Of a stretch of DNA of 64,000 nt, positions 47,819 to 59,377 are shown one piece after another. Positions within the stretch are counted from its first letter, which is position 1, and each line of letters opens with the position of its first letter. The notes below the pieces were generated by a model. The model had not been told where the DNA came from, did no database searches, and saw only the letters and a program-made list of their open reading frames with translations. The position numbers were made by a program, and so were the translations under genes. Source of the stretch: Cornus controversa (taxonomy: Eukaryota; Streptophyta; Magnoliopsida; Cornales; Cornaceae); NCBI GenBank assembly GCA_026545225.1, contig CM048849.1, positions 7,218,041 through 7,282,040 of the forward strand, read 5' to 3'.

Positions 47819-48831
47819 TAGAGCATATTACTTTCAACTTCTTATTCCAAACTTTTGTCAATCGGGCGCTTTCTATTTCACTTCTCTTTGTATACACTTC
47901 TCAAAATCTCATCAACAATTATACTTCCTTATTTTCTTTTATTTTTTTTCTCTTTTTTTTTTCTTTTTTATTTTTTTCACCCGCTTGTACATTGATCACA
48001 TCCATTCTTGGGAAACCTAAAAATGGCTATAAAAGAAAGGCTGGACCAAAAAGCTTAACTAGTTATGACATTCATTTTCGAAAAATCGTAAAAAATGTGG
48101 TTATAAAAGAAAGAATGGGCAAAAAGCTCAATGGGTTAACAAGTGGTAATGTATAACAAAGAAATTTTTTTGAAAGATGACATAAAATCATTTATCAAGG
48201 ATAGGTATAGTTCTTCAACATACATGAGCTAAAAATATTAAGTATGACATAAAATAATAAACTCTCAATATTTGATAAAATAAAATAAAAAAGAAATAAT
48301 GAGACAAATCAACAAAATTAGAAGAACTTCAAGAAAAATCATAGCAATTAAAATATAACTATAAAAATAAAAAGAATGGTATAATACTTCATTGGGTTAA
48401 ATCTCCACTTTTATTTCCTGATTTTCTAACATGCAGTTACTTATCAATTTTAAATCATATTACGGGACTTTTTTAGAAATTCATGAAATTATTCTAACCA
48501 AATGATAGGATAAAATTTTAACTTTTATGACTTATTAATATACTAAAGTTTAAGGATTTAATTTTCAAAATTTCTATTTATAGAGTTAGAGGGGAATATT
48601 TTAGGTGGGAAAAAAAAATTTAAATACAAAATTTAAAAATAAAATTCAAAATACAAAATCTGAATTTGAATTTCTAAGATTTGATCTTGATATCTTCAAT
48701 TTGAATTCTGGACTGCTGACGTGGTTGTGTAAAAACTATATATTTTTCAAAAATTTGAACTTGAGACCTCTTGTAGAGTAGTTTATACAGAATATCATTA
48801 CTCTTACAATTCGTCTTATGTTCATTTTTGG

Positions 48832-48875
<44 letters not shown>

Positions 48876-49021
48876 TTTTTAGTCATTTTTTGCTACTTTT
48901 CTTCTCATTTAGAAATCAACCCATATAAAACATAAAATGCAAAAATAAGAACATTTAAATAAAGTAAAAGAGTAATTAAAGACTTATTTTAAAATATAAA
49001 ATAGCAAATTTTGTGCACTTA
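47819..49021 (-). mobile_element. Possible Athila/Tat-type LTR or spacer, minus strand
   Basis: It ends gtgcacttatca at 49021, which on the minus strand is TGATAAGTGCAC, the same start as the LTR at 44200. Around 48020-48140 it has repeated ggctataaaagaaaggctgg / ggttataaaagaaagaatgg stretches known from such elements' spacers. No coding domain, PBS or PPT is seen. A (TA)n tract lies at 48835-48872. Confidence 0.4.
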
Positions 49022-49129
49022 TCAAATTATTCCAAACGATGTTTTGCTAGTCTTCTAGCAAATACAAACAAAAAAGCTTAGTGCACAAAATAACTACTTT
49101 TATTAACTTATAAAGGGTGTGCACTCGAT

Positions 49130-49230
49130 TGCATTTACCATATTTGTGACGAGAATGAAAGAGAATATGAGCACATCCCCAAGCATCACTATGAATCAAA
49201 TTAAAGCATTTTGTAGTAATGTCCTTTCCT
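49130..49230 (-). pseudogene. Copia integrase core scrap
   Basis: The minus-strand frame reads FNLIHSDAWGCAHI, matching the Ty1/Copia integrase signature FDLIHSDVWGPxxI with its first catalytic Asp. The neighbouring sequence is too decayed to follow, up to the duplication border at 49602. Confidence 0.5.
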
Positions 49231-49716
49231 TGTATTATTCATGAAGAGAGTACCAATAATTTATAGTGTTTATAGTGATTACCAGTGAGGCTGTTGTGAC
49301 AAAAAGAAGAAAGAAAAAAAAAAGCATTTTACGGTTCTTGAGAATCCAATGATAATAAAAGCACTTTAATTTTTGTGTTCTGTTCATAGAATTTTGATGT
49401 TATCAATAACTTCCCTGGCACAGAGGTAAAGTATAGGAGCACAACTGATGGATCAGCCCAAATGAAATGAAATCTAATCTAATCCGAGCCCAACCTGGCT
49501 TTGAAGGTCTCCTTTTCATTCAAAGAAGAATCTATCTCATTTTAAGTTCAGCTTGGACAAAAGTGTTTGGACACCTCATTCCTCAGTCCTGTCAAAATGT
49601 GCATTTTGACAGGACTGGTAGTGAGACATTTTATGCAAAGAATCACAGGAATTATTTTCTTGGTTCCAAAAATGTGCAAACACTGAAGCTTATTACAACC
49701 ACAAATACTAGGGTTC

Positions 49717-49748
<32 letters not shown>

Positions 49749-50154
49749 GTTTAGTTGTAACCATGAATATATAGATTAGCCCATAGTTCATGAATATATG
49801 ATGATAATAATAAGAGAAAAGAAAGAAAGAAAGAAACGTCATACAGTAAAACGCTCTAGAGGCTATTAGGTCAATATGACTAAAGCTGGAAATCTTCGTC
49901 ATCAGAACAAGAGTTTGTACTTTACTTTTAGTTTTTAGTTAGATTTTTGAAAGTTGGTTTCAAGTTAGCTACCTCTTCTAGGGTAGAGTTGGAACTGAAG
50001 TTACAACCACACGAAAATGTACAGTCACCAAATTAGAATTCGTGCATATCAATTGGACTCGTACATTTTGTGATTACTTAAATCCTTTTTGATATGCATC
50101 AAGTGATTTTGGAAACTATTACAATTCAAATTTTCCATGTATAAATTCGACAAG

Positions 50155-50614
50155 TGTCATAAGAGTCCTATCCCACATCAGATAGGGATGAGGAGAGTTC
50201 TGGGCTTATACGAGAAGAACTTATAACGGATCAAACACCTCTTATCCGACCCAAAAGCTTAAGTTGTTTGATGGTGCTGCTCATCCGCTCTTATAAGACT
50301 AAGACCCTCCCCATCTATATCTGATGTGGGACAAGACTCATGTGACATTCTTTTCTACTCGAACCCGCAATGCTCTCGTTGTAGTCGAATCACCCTACTT
50401 AGTTGTCCACCCTAACAGCAAGAGGACTCGGTAACGATCCGAACCCAGACACCTCCAAGTGGACACTTGGCATGACAATGGATAAGGAACTAGATTGGCT
50501 CTAATACCACTTGCAACGAGTCAGACACTTGCCATCTGATCCAAAAGTTTAAACAGTGGAGTGGTGTTGCCTACCCCACATCCATATCTGATGTGGAATA
50601 AGACCCATGTGACA
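50155..50614 (-). mobile_element. TRIM element, copy B
   Basis: Counterpart of 22741-23220, with the same inverted LTR piece, the PBS-like TGGTATTAGAGC (reverse, 50498-50509) and an LTR end at 50614. The right LTR has an internal deletion. Its presence in both copies shows it was there before the duplication. Confidence 0.75.
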
Positions 50615-50908
50615 ATAGTACACTTAGACATATTGACATCAATTGAGGGCTACTAGACACATGTAGATCAATCGACATGGGAACTTCTATCAACCTATCC
50701 AGAAAAGAAGTTCCCTTTTTTGATTTAAAACTCTACAATCCTAATCCTTCTACTTCTCTACTTTTTCTAATAATTTTCAACTAATTCAGAAACCTACACA
50801 GAGAAAATACAATCCAGTGAGGCTATTTTGAGTGCATATAATTTTTATTTTCATTCAGCATTGATTCTGCATATGGATTGGTGAGTGATATACGTGTTGA
50901 CAACATAT

Positions 50909-51484
50909 TTTTTTTCCTAAATAAACTTTTATTAACAAAAAAAGAGAGCATACAAGGCTAAAGGAGGGCATCCCCTCTCAGATCAAGGGTTGAAAATTCC
51001 CACTTCCAGAAACAAACAAGAAGAAAAAGCATAAACCAAGTTACATCAAACCTAAAAGAACAGAGCCTACAAGGAACAAATCTGTCAACCAGAAAGGACA
51101 ACAACTGTGGGAATGCTTAGACCACAATACAAAGCATCCAGGTAAAAAATAGTGACTTGAGTAATAATATCTTTGGCTGGAACTAGCATTATGTAAGCAG
51201 TCATTGAAGCAGCAAACAAAACCTAAGCTCAGAACAAAATCCATACTAAGACTCCCATATACAGTGTCCCAGAGCAACCACCACCAATATAACTGATTAA
51301 TCCAGCAGCTATTCAGTGTCCCAGAGCAACCACCACCAATATAACTGATTAATCCAGCAGCTATTCACTTTAGATGCCATATGAGCTGGATGAGAGAACA
51401 TGAGTATCAACAAGTTTAAACCCCATAGTATCACAGACCTCCCAAACAATCATTCTACCAACTTGGCCTGGATTAGGAGCAAAG
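50909..51484 (-). mobile_element. LINE 3' end, copy B, same target duplication
   Basis: TTGACAACATAT at 50897-50908 and 51485-51496 brackets the insert, as in copy A. It contains an extra 52-bp tandem unit. Confidence 0.7.
51262..51365. repeat. 52-bp exact tandem duplication in copy B
   Basis: Units 51262-51313 and 51314-51365 are the same, beginning cagtgtcccagagcaacca. Copy A has one unit, so this arose after the segmental duplication. Confidence 0.9.
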
Positions 51485-52835
51485 TTGACAACATATTGCT
51501 GCTAAGCTTAATTGATGAGTGTGGAGAGCAAAATGCTATTGAAGAAGCATATTGTGTGAGGTGCATATCAGTTGAAAGAGTAGATTGTGTGCCTGAAGAC
51601 TCAAGTGACGAGTTTGGTGAATCAGTCTGTGTCAAGAGGTAACTAGAAGTTTTGAAGTTTTGAGGTTTTGAATTGAAACTAGTCGTACATCTCTTTCGTA
51701 TAATGGATTTGATCTGACTAGGCCAGGTCTTGTGGTTTTTCTTTTAGGGTTTTCCATGTAAATATGTTGGTGTACATTGTGCATGCTTTCCATTGCTTTA
51801 CTTTATATATATGATTGGGATGTTCAAGGCATGATGGAGTGGTAGATTTACATTATACTGCTCATACTTAAGTTTTAGATCATTGGCAATGTTATTAAAA
51901 TCTGAAAAGTAGTTAAAGTTAGTTAAAACAGCTAGCAAGACCTATTCAGCCCCCTCTATGTCTAAATCACGGACCTTGCGCTAATTCTCTATCAGAACCT
52001 AGGGTTTTGGTCCTCATCCTTTAGAGACTACCTTGTAGGTTCCTTAATCATAATTCTAATAGAAATTTAATCCGCATGAACCTAAAATTTTAGAGAATTA
52101 TCACACATACATTGCATGCAGAATTATCACACATCTTGAAGCAACAAATCTGGCATACAGAATTATCACACATACATTGCATGCTCAACATGTACAAGCA
52201 ACTTGCAATATATATATTGGGCAATGCGTACATGGACTAGAAAACCCCTATATTCATCCAGTCATTAACTCAATGTCATTGTCACAACAAATATCATATC
52301 GCTAGAAGTAGCCTTGTCAAACATCCAAGACCTCATAGGAGATCCTTTGATGGTGGGGCTTCTCACATGAAAGATATAGGAGATCCTTTGATGGCGAGGA
52401 GTCTCCTATTTGGTCTCTCAAATACAATATATTGAGTTCTTTATTTTTTGGGGGGTAAATAGGCAAAATTGTAAATCTTCTGGGTAAATTGTGGATTTTA
52501 TAGATGGCTTGAGCTTATAGTTGGCCATTGCCAGCTTTTTGTGTATTCACTTGGGAACGCTCCCCTCTTGAGTGCCTTTAATAAAATCTTACTTGTCAAA
52601 GAAAAAAACTTTAGGCCTAAAAGGTCAGAGAAAGGAATTTCCAAATTTTAGACCTGAGATACATATATCTTGAAAAGTTCGTGTCCAAATTTAGCTTGGG
52701 TGAATATTTTGATCACAAATAAGAAATATCTTATTGTTGCTAAACCTTCAGAACTTCTATTAGCTTGTTGATGTGTTCCAAACATTTTGATGACTAGTTC
52801 CTATCTCAAGAATCTTGGTTACCTTTTCTTTTATC

Positions 52836-52876
<41 letters not shown>

Positions 52877-53741
52877 CACATGTGCACCTTGACATTCCAA
52901 GGAAATTGAAATTTTCAGTTTTGCTTTGCATACAAGTTTACGTTACTAGGACAATTATGGAAAATGGAGATATGAAAACAAATATACTGAAAAATCAGGA
53001 CCATAAGATTTTAAGGTTCTCTGAGTTTGATCTCATTCCATTAGCCATAGTAATTGGCTCCAATTTCCATTAATGGTTCCACTTTAATGATGTGATTGCA
53101 ACTATACATGTTATGCAAAATATAGGGAAGCCATTCAATTAACCATAAAAACAACTAAAAGTGCCCAATTTGTATGAATTTTGTCAAGGATAGCTGTAAA
53201 CTAGTAGAAGAGTTCGATATTATATTTAGGTATGTATTGAAGAATCCAAACTTCAAGCATTCATGGAACTCGAAGTATAGAACAATAGAAATGGTTTAAA
53301 TTTAAGCTATTTACATGCCTCTAGTTGAAGCAATATAAAATTTTCATAATTATTCTTTATAAAAAATAAAATATCTACATGCTTGCCTCTGGAAAGAAAA
53401 AAAAACTACTTGCATAACAATAGCAATTAAAAAAATTTGGTAATCAAATCATTGCCTGCAAAAACACATATACATATGGTGCAGAGTAATTCAAGCATCT
53501 TGATAAACCAAGACTAAACAATATCAGAAAAAATACTACAGTACTAAACGGGAAGCTGGGTTAAATTATGTACATTTAAAAATCCTTAAAAAGAGTTTTA
53601 AAAGACATCTATCAAGAAATGCTTACAGTGAGTTATCTAGACTCCATAGGACATCAATCAATTTGAATGTGTCAAATACAAAATTAAATTTTATCTGTTC
53701 ACAGAGAGAGCCGATATAACACGTAATTGAAGTATTACTTG

Positions 53742-53777
<36 letters not shown>

Positions 53778-53862
53778 AACTAACTACAAGGAGCGATGAT
53801 CACAGATCTATGAACTAGAATGAATCCCCAAAATCAAACCTAAAATCCTTTCCAATACGTCA

Positions 53863-53892
53863 GCATCATCGTCCACATAAATAATACCATCT
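53863..53892 (+). repeat. 30-bp copy of bS6c coding sequence at the duplication border
   Basis: Identical to 54461-54490, which is inside the last exon of the neighbouring plastid S6 gene, and in the same orientation. It starts at the first base after homology to copy A ends, so it looks like filler DNA made during repair at the insertion junction. Confidence 0.9.
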
Positions 53893-53897
53893 ACAGA

Positions 53898-54023
53898 TCA
53901 AGTCAAGTCTGTGTTGAGCTTGGCCTTCAATATGCTGCTCATTCTAAGGCAGCTTGTTATGTACCGGGTGGGTTTGAGTATGGCATTCAGTGTGGAGATT
54001 GGGGTGAGCTAAATGTAAACTGA
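53898..54023 (+). other. Exon-like orphan ORF after a possible acceptor site
   Basis: After ctacag (53891-53896) a 42-codon frame runs to TGA, with protein-like composition (…LGLQYAAHSKAACYVPGGF…, EYGIQCGDWGELNVN at the end). I do not recognise the family. It could be the last exon of a + strand gene whose front part was lost or displaced by the insertion of copy B, or a chance frame. No start codon or upstream exon is visible. Confidence 0.3.
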
Positions 54024-54117
54024 TTACACAAATTTGCTTCCAACCTCAAAGTAAGAGCTTTTTCACCCCGTTAACAGTTAACAAATACAGTATTATCCAT
54101 AGCGAGGGTGAATCCAG

Positions 54118-54245
54118 ACACAACGGTAAGGTAGCATTGTTGCAATTTGGAAGTCTCATGTTCAAAACGAAAACCGCTTCTCTACATGCAGTGGTAAGAC
54201 CCAGACAATGACAAGAGCCTCATGCACCGAATTGCCTTTTTAATA
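54118..54245 (+). repeat. tRNA-derived plant SINE
   Basis: cacaacggtaaggtagc (A-box region), gtctcatgttcaaaacg (worn B-box), ctctacatgcagtggtaag and gacccagacaatgac follow in the order of a widespread plant SINE family whose consensus reads ACGGTAAGGTTGC...GGTTCGAA...GCAGGGGTAAG. It lies downstream of the bS6c stop codon. Confidence 0.55.
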
Positions 54246-54369
54246 TTATCCATAGCATCAAAACACACACTTAAATGACAAACAATTATATAATATGACC
54301 TACTTCATTGAACTGCCTGAATGTCTCCCAAACCAAAATTACAACAAAAAGGTAAGAATGAGAAACTAC

Positions 54370-57300
54370 CTACCTAGAACTTACTTTCTCAGCTTTCACT
54401 CTTCTTCCAGTGCTACTTACATTAGGTTTTCTACTATTTCTATGTCTTATATCATCATCGGCATCATCGTCCACATAAATAATACCATCTTCAGTATCAT
54501 CATCGTGGCTGGCCATATCTATCTCACCCTCATCATCCCAATCGTCACCGTCTTCGTCCTCAGAGGCATCACCATGTTCTATACCATCCTCATCATCATC
54601 CATATGGGCACGCAGTGTATGAAACTCCGGAGGAGGAGGACAATCCTCGGTGATTGCCTCGTCCCTCTTTATCACAAGATGCCGAATGACTCTCTCATCT
54701 TTGTCTAACATGCTCTTAAAATCATTAATCCATTTGGCTTCCAACTCGAAGTTCATCAAAATGTAGTGGGCATTCTTTGCTTTCTGTATCTTGTATGCCA
54801 GTCTTCGGAGACCCCAATCACTGAATCTCCATATCTTGCCTTTCTTCTCCCTTAAAAAGTCTGCAAAAATGTTTTCCATAGAGATTAGAAAACAAAATTT
54901 CAAAATGCATCCTCACAGATGGCATTTCAAATTAAACAGATCATAGTGATGTTGGGCCATAAAAAAAAAAAAAACAAAACAAACCTTCTAATTCTGGCTG
55001 TTATAAGCATCATCGAGTTCAAGTATGGCTGAGAAGAAATCTATACTCACACCCTAAAAACTTTAACAAAAATAAGTGCTAAACTTGACCATTGGAGCAA
55101 CTTAAATCTTTCCATAGCTGGTCGTTTAGAGTTGATTAAGACTGTTCTTTATTCTTTTCTTTATTACTGATTGTTTGGCTTCAAAATACCTTGGGGTTGT
55201 AAGGTGAAGATTGAAACGAAGTTGAAGCAGTTTCTTTGGAGTGGGAAGACTGATGTTAAAAAAATGGCTCAACTCAAGTGGAAACAGGCTTGCTTACCTA
55301 TTACAGAGGGTGGTTTTAATGTAAGGAAGATTGAGGATCTGGATTTTGCTTCAAAGTTCTCTCTGTTGGGACTTTTTGCAGCAGAAACAGAAGCTTTGGG
55401 TTGATTGGTTCAATGCTAAATATTTGAGAAATGCATCTTTTTGGACTGTTTTGCCTAAACAGAAGGATTCTTCAATTTGGAAACAGATTCTTGAGATGAG
55501 GGACTTTTTGAAGGACAACTGCACTTTCAGAATAGGTGTTGGTGACAAATTTAATTTGTAGCAAGACCCTTGGTGTGGTGGTAGTTCTTTAATACAAAGA
55601 TTTGGAGCCAATGCTTTTAGAAGGGTTTACAAACATGCTCTCCTTCAGTCAATCATGGAAGCTGGTAAGTGGAGAATTCTTGATGAATTTCCTCAAACTG
55701 CCAAGGATGTCATCTCAGGTTTGCCTATCAGGGAAGACTCGGATACCATTCTTTGGAATCATGGACTCTTCTCTCTTAAGTCAGCTTGGAATGCTTGTAG
55801 AGCTCAGTCACAAAGTGGAATGGACGAAGCTTTGTTGGAAATTTTGTAGGCATAGAGTTATTTCAGTTACTCTCATCATGCATAACAGGAACTTGTCCTT
55901 TGTTAATCTTAGGAGAAGAGGCCTGATTTTACCTACTATTTGCCATAATTGTTATTCAGCTGAGGATGACAATGATCATATGTTCTGTACCTGTTCTTCT
56001 GCCATTTCGGTTTGGAGAGATCTTTGGTATTCTTCATAGTTCTGCAGCAAAATTTTCTACACTGTTACAGTTGGCCGATTGGTTTATGATGATGACCAGA
56101 GTCAGGTCAATGAGGTCTAACATTTTGGTTTCTGTGTTTACGAATACTGTTTGGAGGATTTGGGGTCACAGAAATGCAGCCTTGCATCAGTGAACTAAAA
56201 CTTATGCTTTTGTCACTGCATTTGAAGTTCTTTGGGACGTGTCTTATTCCATGGGTCTATCTTTGGATGATCTGCTCCTTATTTTCTGAGTCTCTTTTGA
56301 TGTATTGGTCGAATTATGTTTTCCTTTTTGGCCTCTATTGGAAGTGGGCCTTTTCGATATTTTTAGTTGTTTTTAGGGGGTATGCCCCCTCTCTCTTGTA
56401 CTTGATATGTTTTATTAATGAAACCATCCCATTCGGGCAAAAAAAAAAACTTCAACAAAGATCATCCCCACGTCTCAAACTCTACAATTCATATGGAATA
56501 CTAGTCTTCTTAGCTCCTCTTCTTGTGCCAGGTCACATATCATTCTTTTTACCATAGAAGATTAAAGAATAGAATTTTCAGCATGCAGTGTGAATGTTTT
56601 TCTCTTTTTTGGAATAAAGTTTAGAAAACATTCCTGGGAAACTTAATCAAGCTTTTGATCAAATAAAAATGTAGACAAAACAAAGAGATGGAGTGGTTAA
56701 GCTCACCTTCAATCTTTGAATTTACACTTCCAACCTCTTCCTTGTGGTCCTCGTGAATTAAGTAAACCACTTCATAGTGGCGCACTGTAAAACCAAAAGA
56801 AATAACAACTCAAATTCAGCAATTACAGTAGATTAGGCAATTTAAATCAACTGATACAGAAGACCAAAATATGCTTCAATATTCAATTTATAATTTTACG
56901 GTGTATTATTACCAACAACCAATAATGGAGAAGGAAAATAACTATGATTCCCAGATTCTCCATGTCATTATGAATCACCCCAACCAGTTATTCTATCTGA
57001 CAAGCAAAAACGGAAAAATGACAAGGAAGGAAACATGCTCACTTTGTTTGACATTCAAATCGCTCTCCAGCTTAAGATTCAAATATTCAAATAGTTTCTC
57101 TGCAAATTAACAATCAATTCAAATACTGTGAGATTGGAAAGAAATAAATTACTGTAATTGAGAAAATCTCTAGTGATTAAAGAAACTCAGACCATATTAA
57201 TCACTTACCTTCATCAGCATCTGCAAACTCGGGTAGAAGGCTACCGTCTTCCTGAAGTTTTTTCTGAAATTCGTAATCGAAATAAGTACTAATAACTTTT

Positions 57301-57704
57301 ACCCAGAACTTAAAATAAGAAACCCATCTCTATATATTAAATACTCCAAAAGAACAAATGCAATAGCAACCCAAAATTCAATTCTACGGAAAATAAAAGT
57401 GAACATGAAAAGCAAATCAATTTTGCAAAAATTACCAAACTTAAATAAAACTTCAAATCATTCTTTCGCATGCATACATACATATATACACAATCACAAT
57501 CTCAATCTCTCAAATTCACACAATTTCGGCCCAATTTTCACAGAGTTCCTCCAAGAGTGTTCATTAGCGTGCTTGGGTTTTTTAGGTATAGCTACACACA
57601 AGCACTAAATCTTTCCAAAATTTGCATAATCAGTAACTACATAATGAGAACCACTGCATAAGAACCCTAAAATAAAACTGAAAAGAAGAATATATGTATA
57701 TATA

Positions 57705-57748
<44 letters not shown>

Positions 57749-58049
57749 ACGGAATGGAAATCACCTCTTTAAGCAACACAGCTTCGGGAAAAGGACCAGT
57801 GGCTTCATCAGGTTTGGATACAAAGCTATGAGTGTCCACCTTCTTCTTGTCCTTCTTGGCCTCCACAGTCACTGATCTTCTGAACCTCAGAGAGCTCTGC
57901 TGAGATGAAAATGGCAACAAAGAAGAATACCCATTTGCGAAAAACAAACAACTACTTCGATTCACAGCAAACCCACCACTGCTAATCAATTTTCCAAACT
58001 CTGGAGTGACAGATGTGGTTGTAAAGGATGTCCGAAAGATTGTCTCCAT
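54370..58049 (-). CDS. PRPS6: Plastid ribosomal protein bS6c (30S S6 alpha), five exons
   Basis: Minus-strand exons are 58049-57765, 57263-57209, 57099-57043, 56784-56707 and 54860-54370, 321 codons plus stop, all phases consistent. The product is the small-subunit S6 protein of the chloroplast ribosome, made in the cytosol and imported. Residues 1 to ~65 are Ser/Thr/Phe-rich with few acids, a typical transit peptide ending near RRSVTVEA. The S6 domain lies at about residues 134-235: VRHYEVVYLIHEDHKEEVGS, FLREKKGKIWRFSDWGLRRL, AYKIQKAKNAHYILMNFELE and KDERVIRHLVIKRDEA. An Asp/Glu-rich tail of about 80 residues follows, as seen in some plant bS6c. At the very end GAAAGTAAGT could be a donor, so the last few residues are uncertain. 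The last intron holds an antisense LINE. The introns and transit peptide exclude a recent plastid DNA insertion. Confidence 0.9.
55061..56462 (+). mobile_element. 5'-truncated LINE in the last intron of bS6c, with 13-bp TSD
   Basis: CTTTAACAAAAAT (55061-55073) and CTTCAACAAAGAT (56450-56462) flank it, two mismatches in 13. The body encodes the end of a non-LTR polyprotein: LSIAGRLELIKTVLYS, KQFLWSGKTDVKK, LPITEGGFNVRKIED and a zf-RVT-like CHNCYSAEDDNDHMFC...VWRDLW. The frame is broken many times. A 3' UTR with TTTTATTAATGAAACC and an A10 tail closes it. It is antisense to the host gene. Confidence 0.88.
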
Positions 58050-58260
58050 CGGAAGTGTTAGAGAGAAAGCTGCTGCTGCTGCTGGAGGGTAGAATTTGCC
58101 TATATTTTCTCTCTATACGCAGTGATACGAGAGAGAAAGGGGAGAAGAGTGTTTTTTGTTTGGGATACAAGAGTGGTGAGTTTATCCCTGGGTTCCAATC
58201 CTCTCAGGCAATCCTATCGACTCTAATCACGTGTCTTTTGGAAATAAATATGGTTATTTT
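58050..58260 (-). promoter_or_regulatory. PRPS6: 5' UTR and proximal promoter region of bS6c
   Basis: The leader upstream of the ATG at 58049 contains gctgctgctgctgg on the + strand and a ctctct-type pyrimidine stretch on the gene strand. No firm TATA box was chosen. The region up to 58.57 kb is AT-rich and shows no other gene. Confidence 0.35.
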
Positions 58261-58599
58261 ATCCCACCTTTTACGATAACCATTAAATTAAATTTAATGG
58301 CAATGTTACAAATCCACATGCTTTCCAAAAATTACAAAATTATTTATTCTAATTTAAATTTTCAAAATTAATCATTATTATTGGAAAAAAAATGTCATGT
58401 TTGGTTACATGTATGTAAAGCTTTTTCGAAAAAATCGGTGGTCAAGAAGCCCATTTCAGATAAGTAAAAAAAATGATTCTTTTAGAATTTCATTTCAGAA
58501 AGTCAAATTTTCTTTTGAAGTAAATTTGTTATTTTACTAATTTGTCCATGTAATTTATATATATTAACAAGATTGTACTATATTCTCTTTCAAGACCTC

Positions 58600-58910
58600 G
58601 TTCCTCCACCGCCACCACATCCCCCATCACCACCGCTGCTTTCTATCACCACCACCACTGCCGCCGCCACCACATCCCCATCACCACCGCTGCTTTCCAT
58701 CACCACCACCACCACCATCGCCGCCACCATCACCACCACTACTGTCACTACCATCGTTGTCACCGCCTACCACCACCACTACCACCCCCATTACCGCTAT
58801 CTCCACTTCCACCTCCACCACCACTACCACCCCCATTACCGCTATCTCCACTTCCACCTCCACCACCACTACTTCCACTAGTACCGTCACTTCCACTGCT
58901 GCCTTCCAAT
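58600..58910. repeat. CCACCAC-rich imperfect tandem repeat
   Basis: Strand-asymmetric repeats of ccaccac, tcaccacc and ctttc(t/c)atcacc dominate. They include a 45-bp unit containing cccccattaccgctatctcc present twice between 58.76 and 58.86 kb. Frames on either strand are open only because the repeat lacks stops; they give Thr-rich or Val/Gly-rich low-complexity peptides and are unlikely genes. Confidence 0.7.
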
Positions 58911-58929
58911 ACGATTTCGCACTTTCTAA

Positions 58930-59369
58930 GGGTTGTAATCGTTGTTAAGGATAAAATATAATATTGTCAAGAAAAAATAATATAAAAGTTAAAGTATATT
59001 TAAAAAATGCACTAATTGCATATGTGAATTTATTCATCTAAATTTATTGTCAGTCATGGATGCTTTTGTAACTTTTTTTTTTTTAGATCTTTGTTATTAT
59101 TAGAGTTGACACCAAATATCTATGATCTTTGTTAATCTTAGAGTTAAGACTTAGGACTAAGATCTATTAATCCAAAAAGGAGCAAAAACAAAACTTTTAA
59201 TAGTTTGTTAACGAAGCATTTATATATTTTAGAATATTTTAAATACATTTGCTTGATGATTCCAGTTCATTTACTTTTCGCGTTAGAGTTTTAAATATAA
59301 CATTTTAAATACATTTTGAATATTTTTTTGGTAATTATATATTTTTTAACAACCGTAAGGATTAATTTG
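58930..59369. other. AT-rich intergenic DNA
   Basis: I see no gene, repeat or element here. Confidence 0.35.
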
Positions 59370-59377
59370 ATAAATTA

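Larger units (their letters stand above)
49602..53862. repeat. Segmental duplication, copy B (EMC6 introns without exons)
   Basis: Collinear with 21281-26989. Two large gaps relative to copy A remove EMC6 coding exons: the 903-bp gap joins at 49842 within a shared cat, and the ~625-bp gap joins near 53705 within a shared cag. Smaller gaps and extra tandem copies also occur. No EMC6 coding sequence remains, so this is not a gene. Short ORFs (51400, 52882) are paralogous shadows of ORFs in copy A introns. Confidence 0.9.

Noticed and set aside
48674-48886. ORF with an Ile-Tyr repeat
   Set aside because: Product of a (TA)n microsatellite.
51400-51642. 80-residue ORF conserved between two places (also 23966-24211)
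   Set aside because: The similarity is due to the segmental duplication; the frame crosses a LINE end, a target duplication and a Copia-LTR remnant.
54295-54708. 137-residue plus-strand ORF rich in Ile/Thr/Val
   Set aside because: Antisense to the acidic tail of the bS6c gene.
54370-58049. Plastid DNA transferred to the nucleus
   Set aside because: The S6 gene has spliceosomal introns and a transit peptide, so it is an ordinary nuclear gene.
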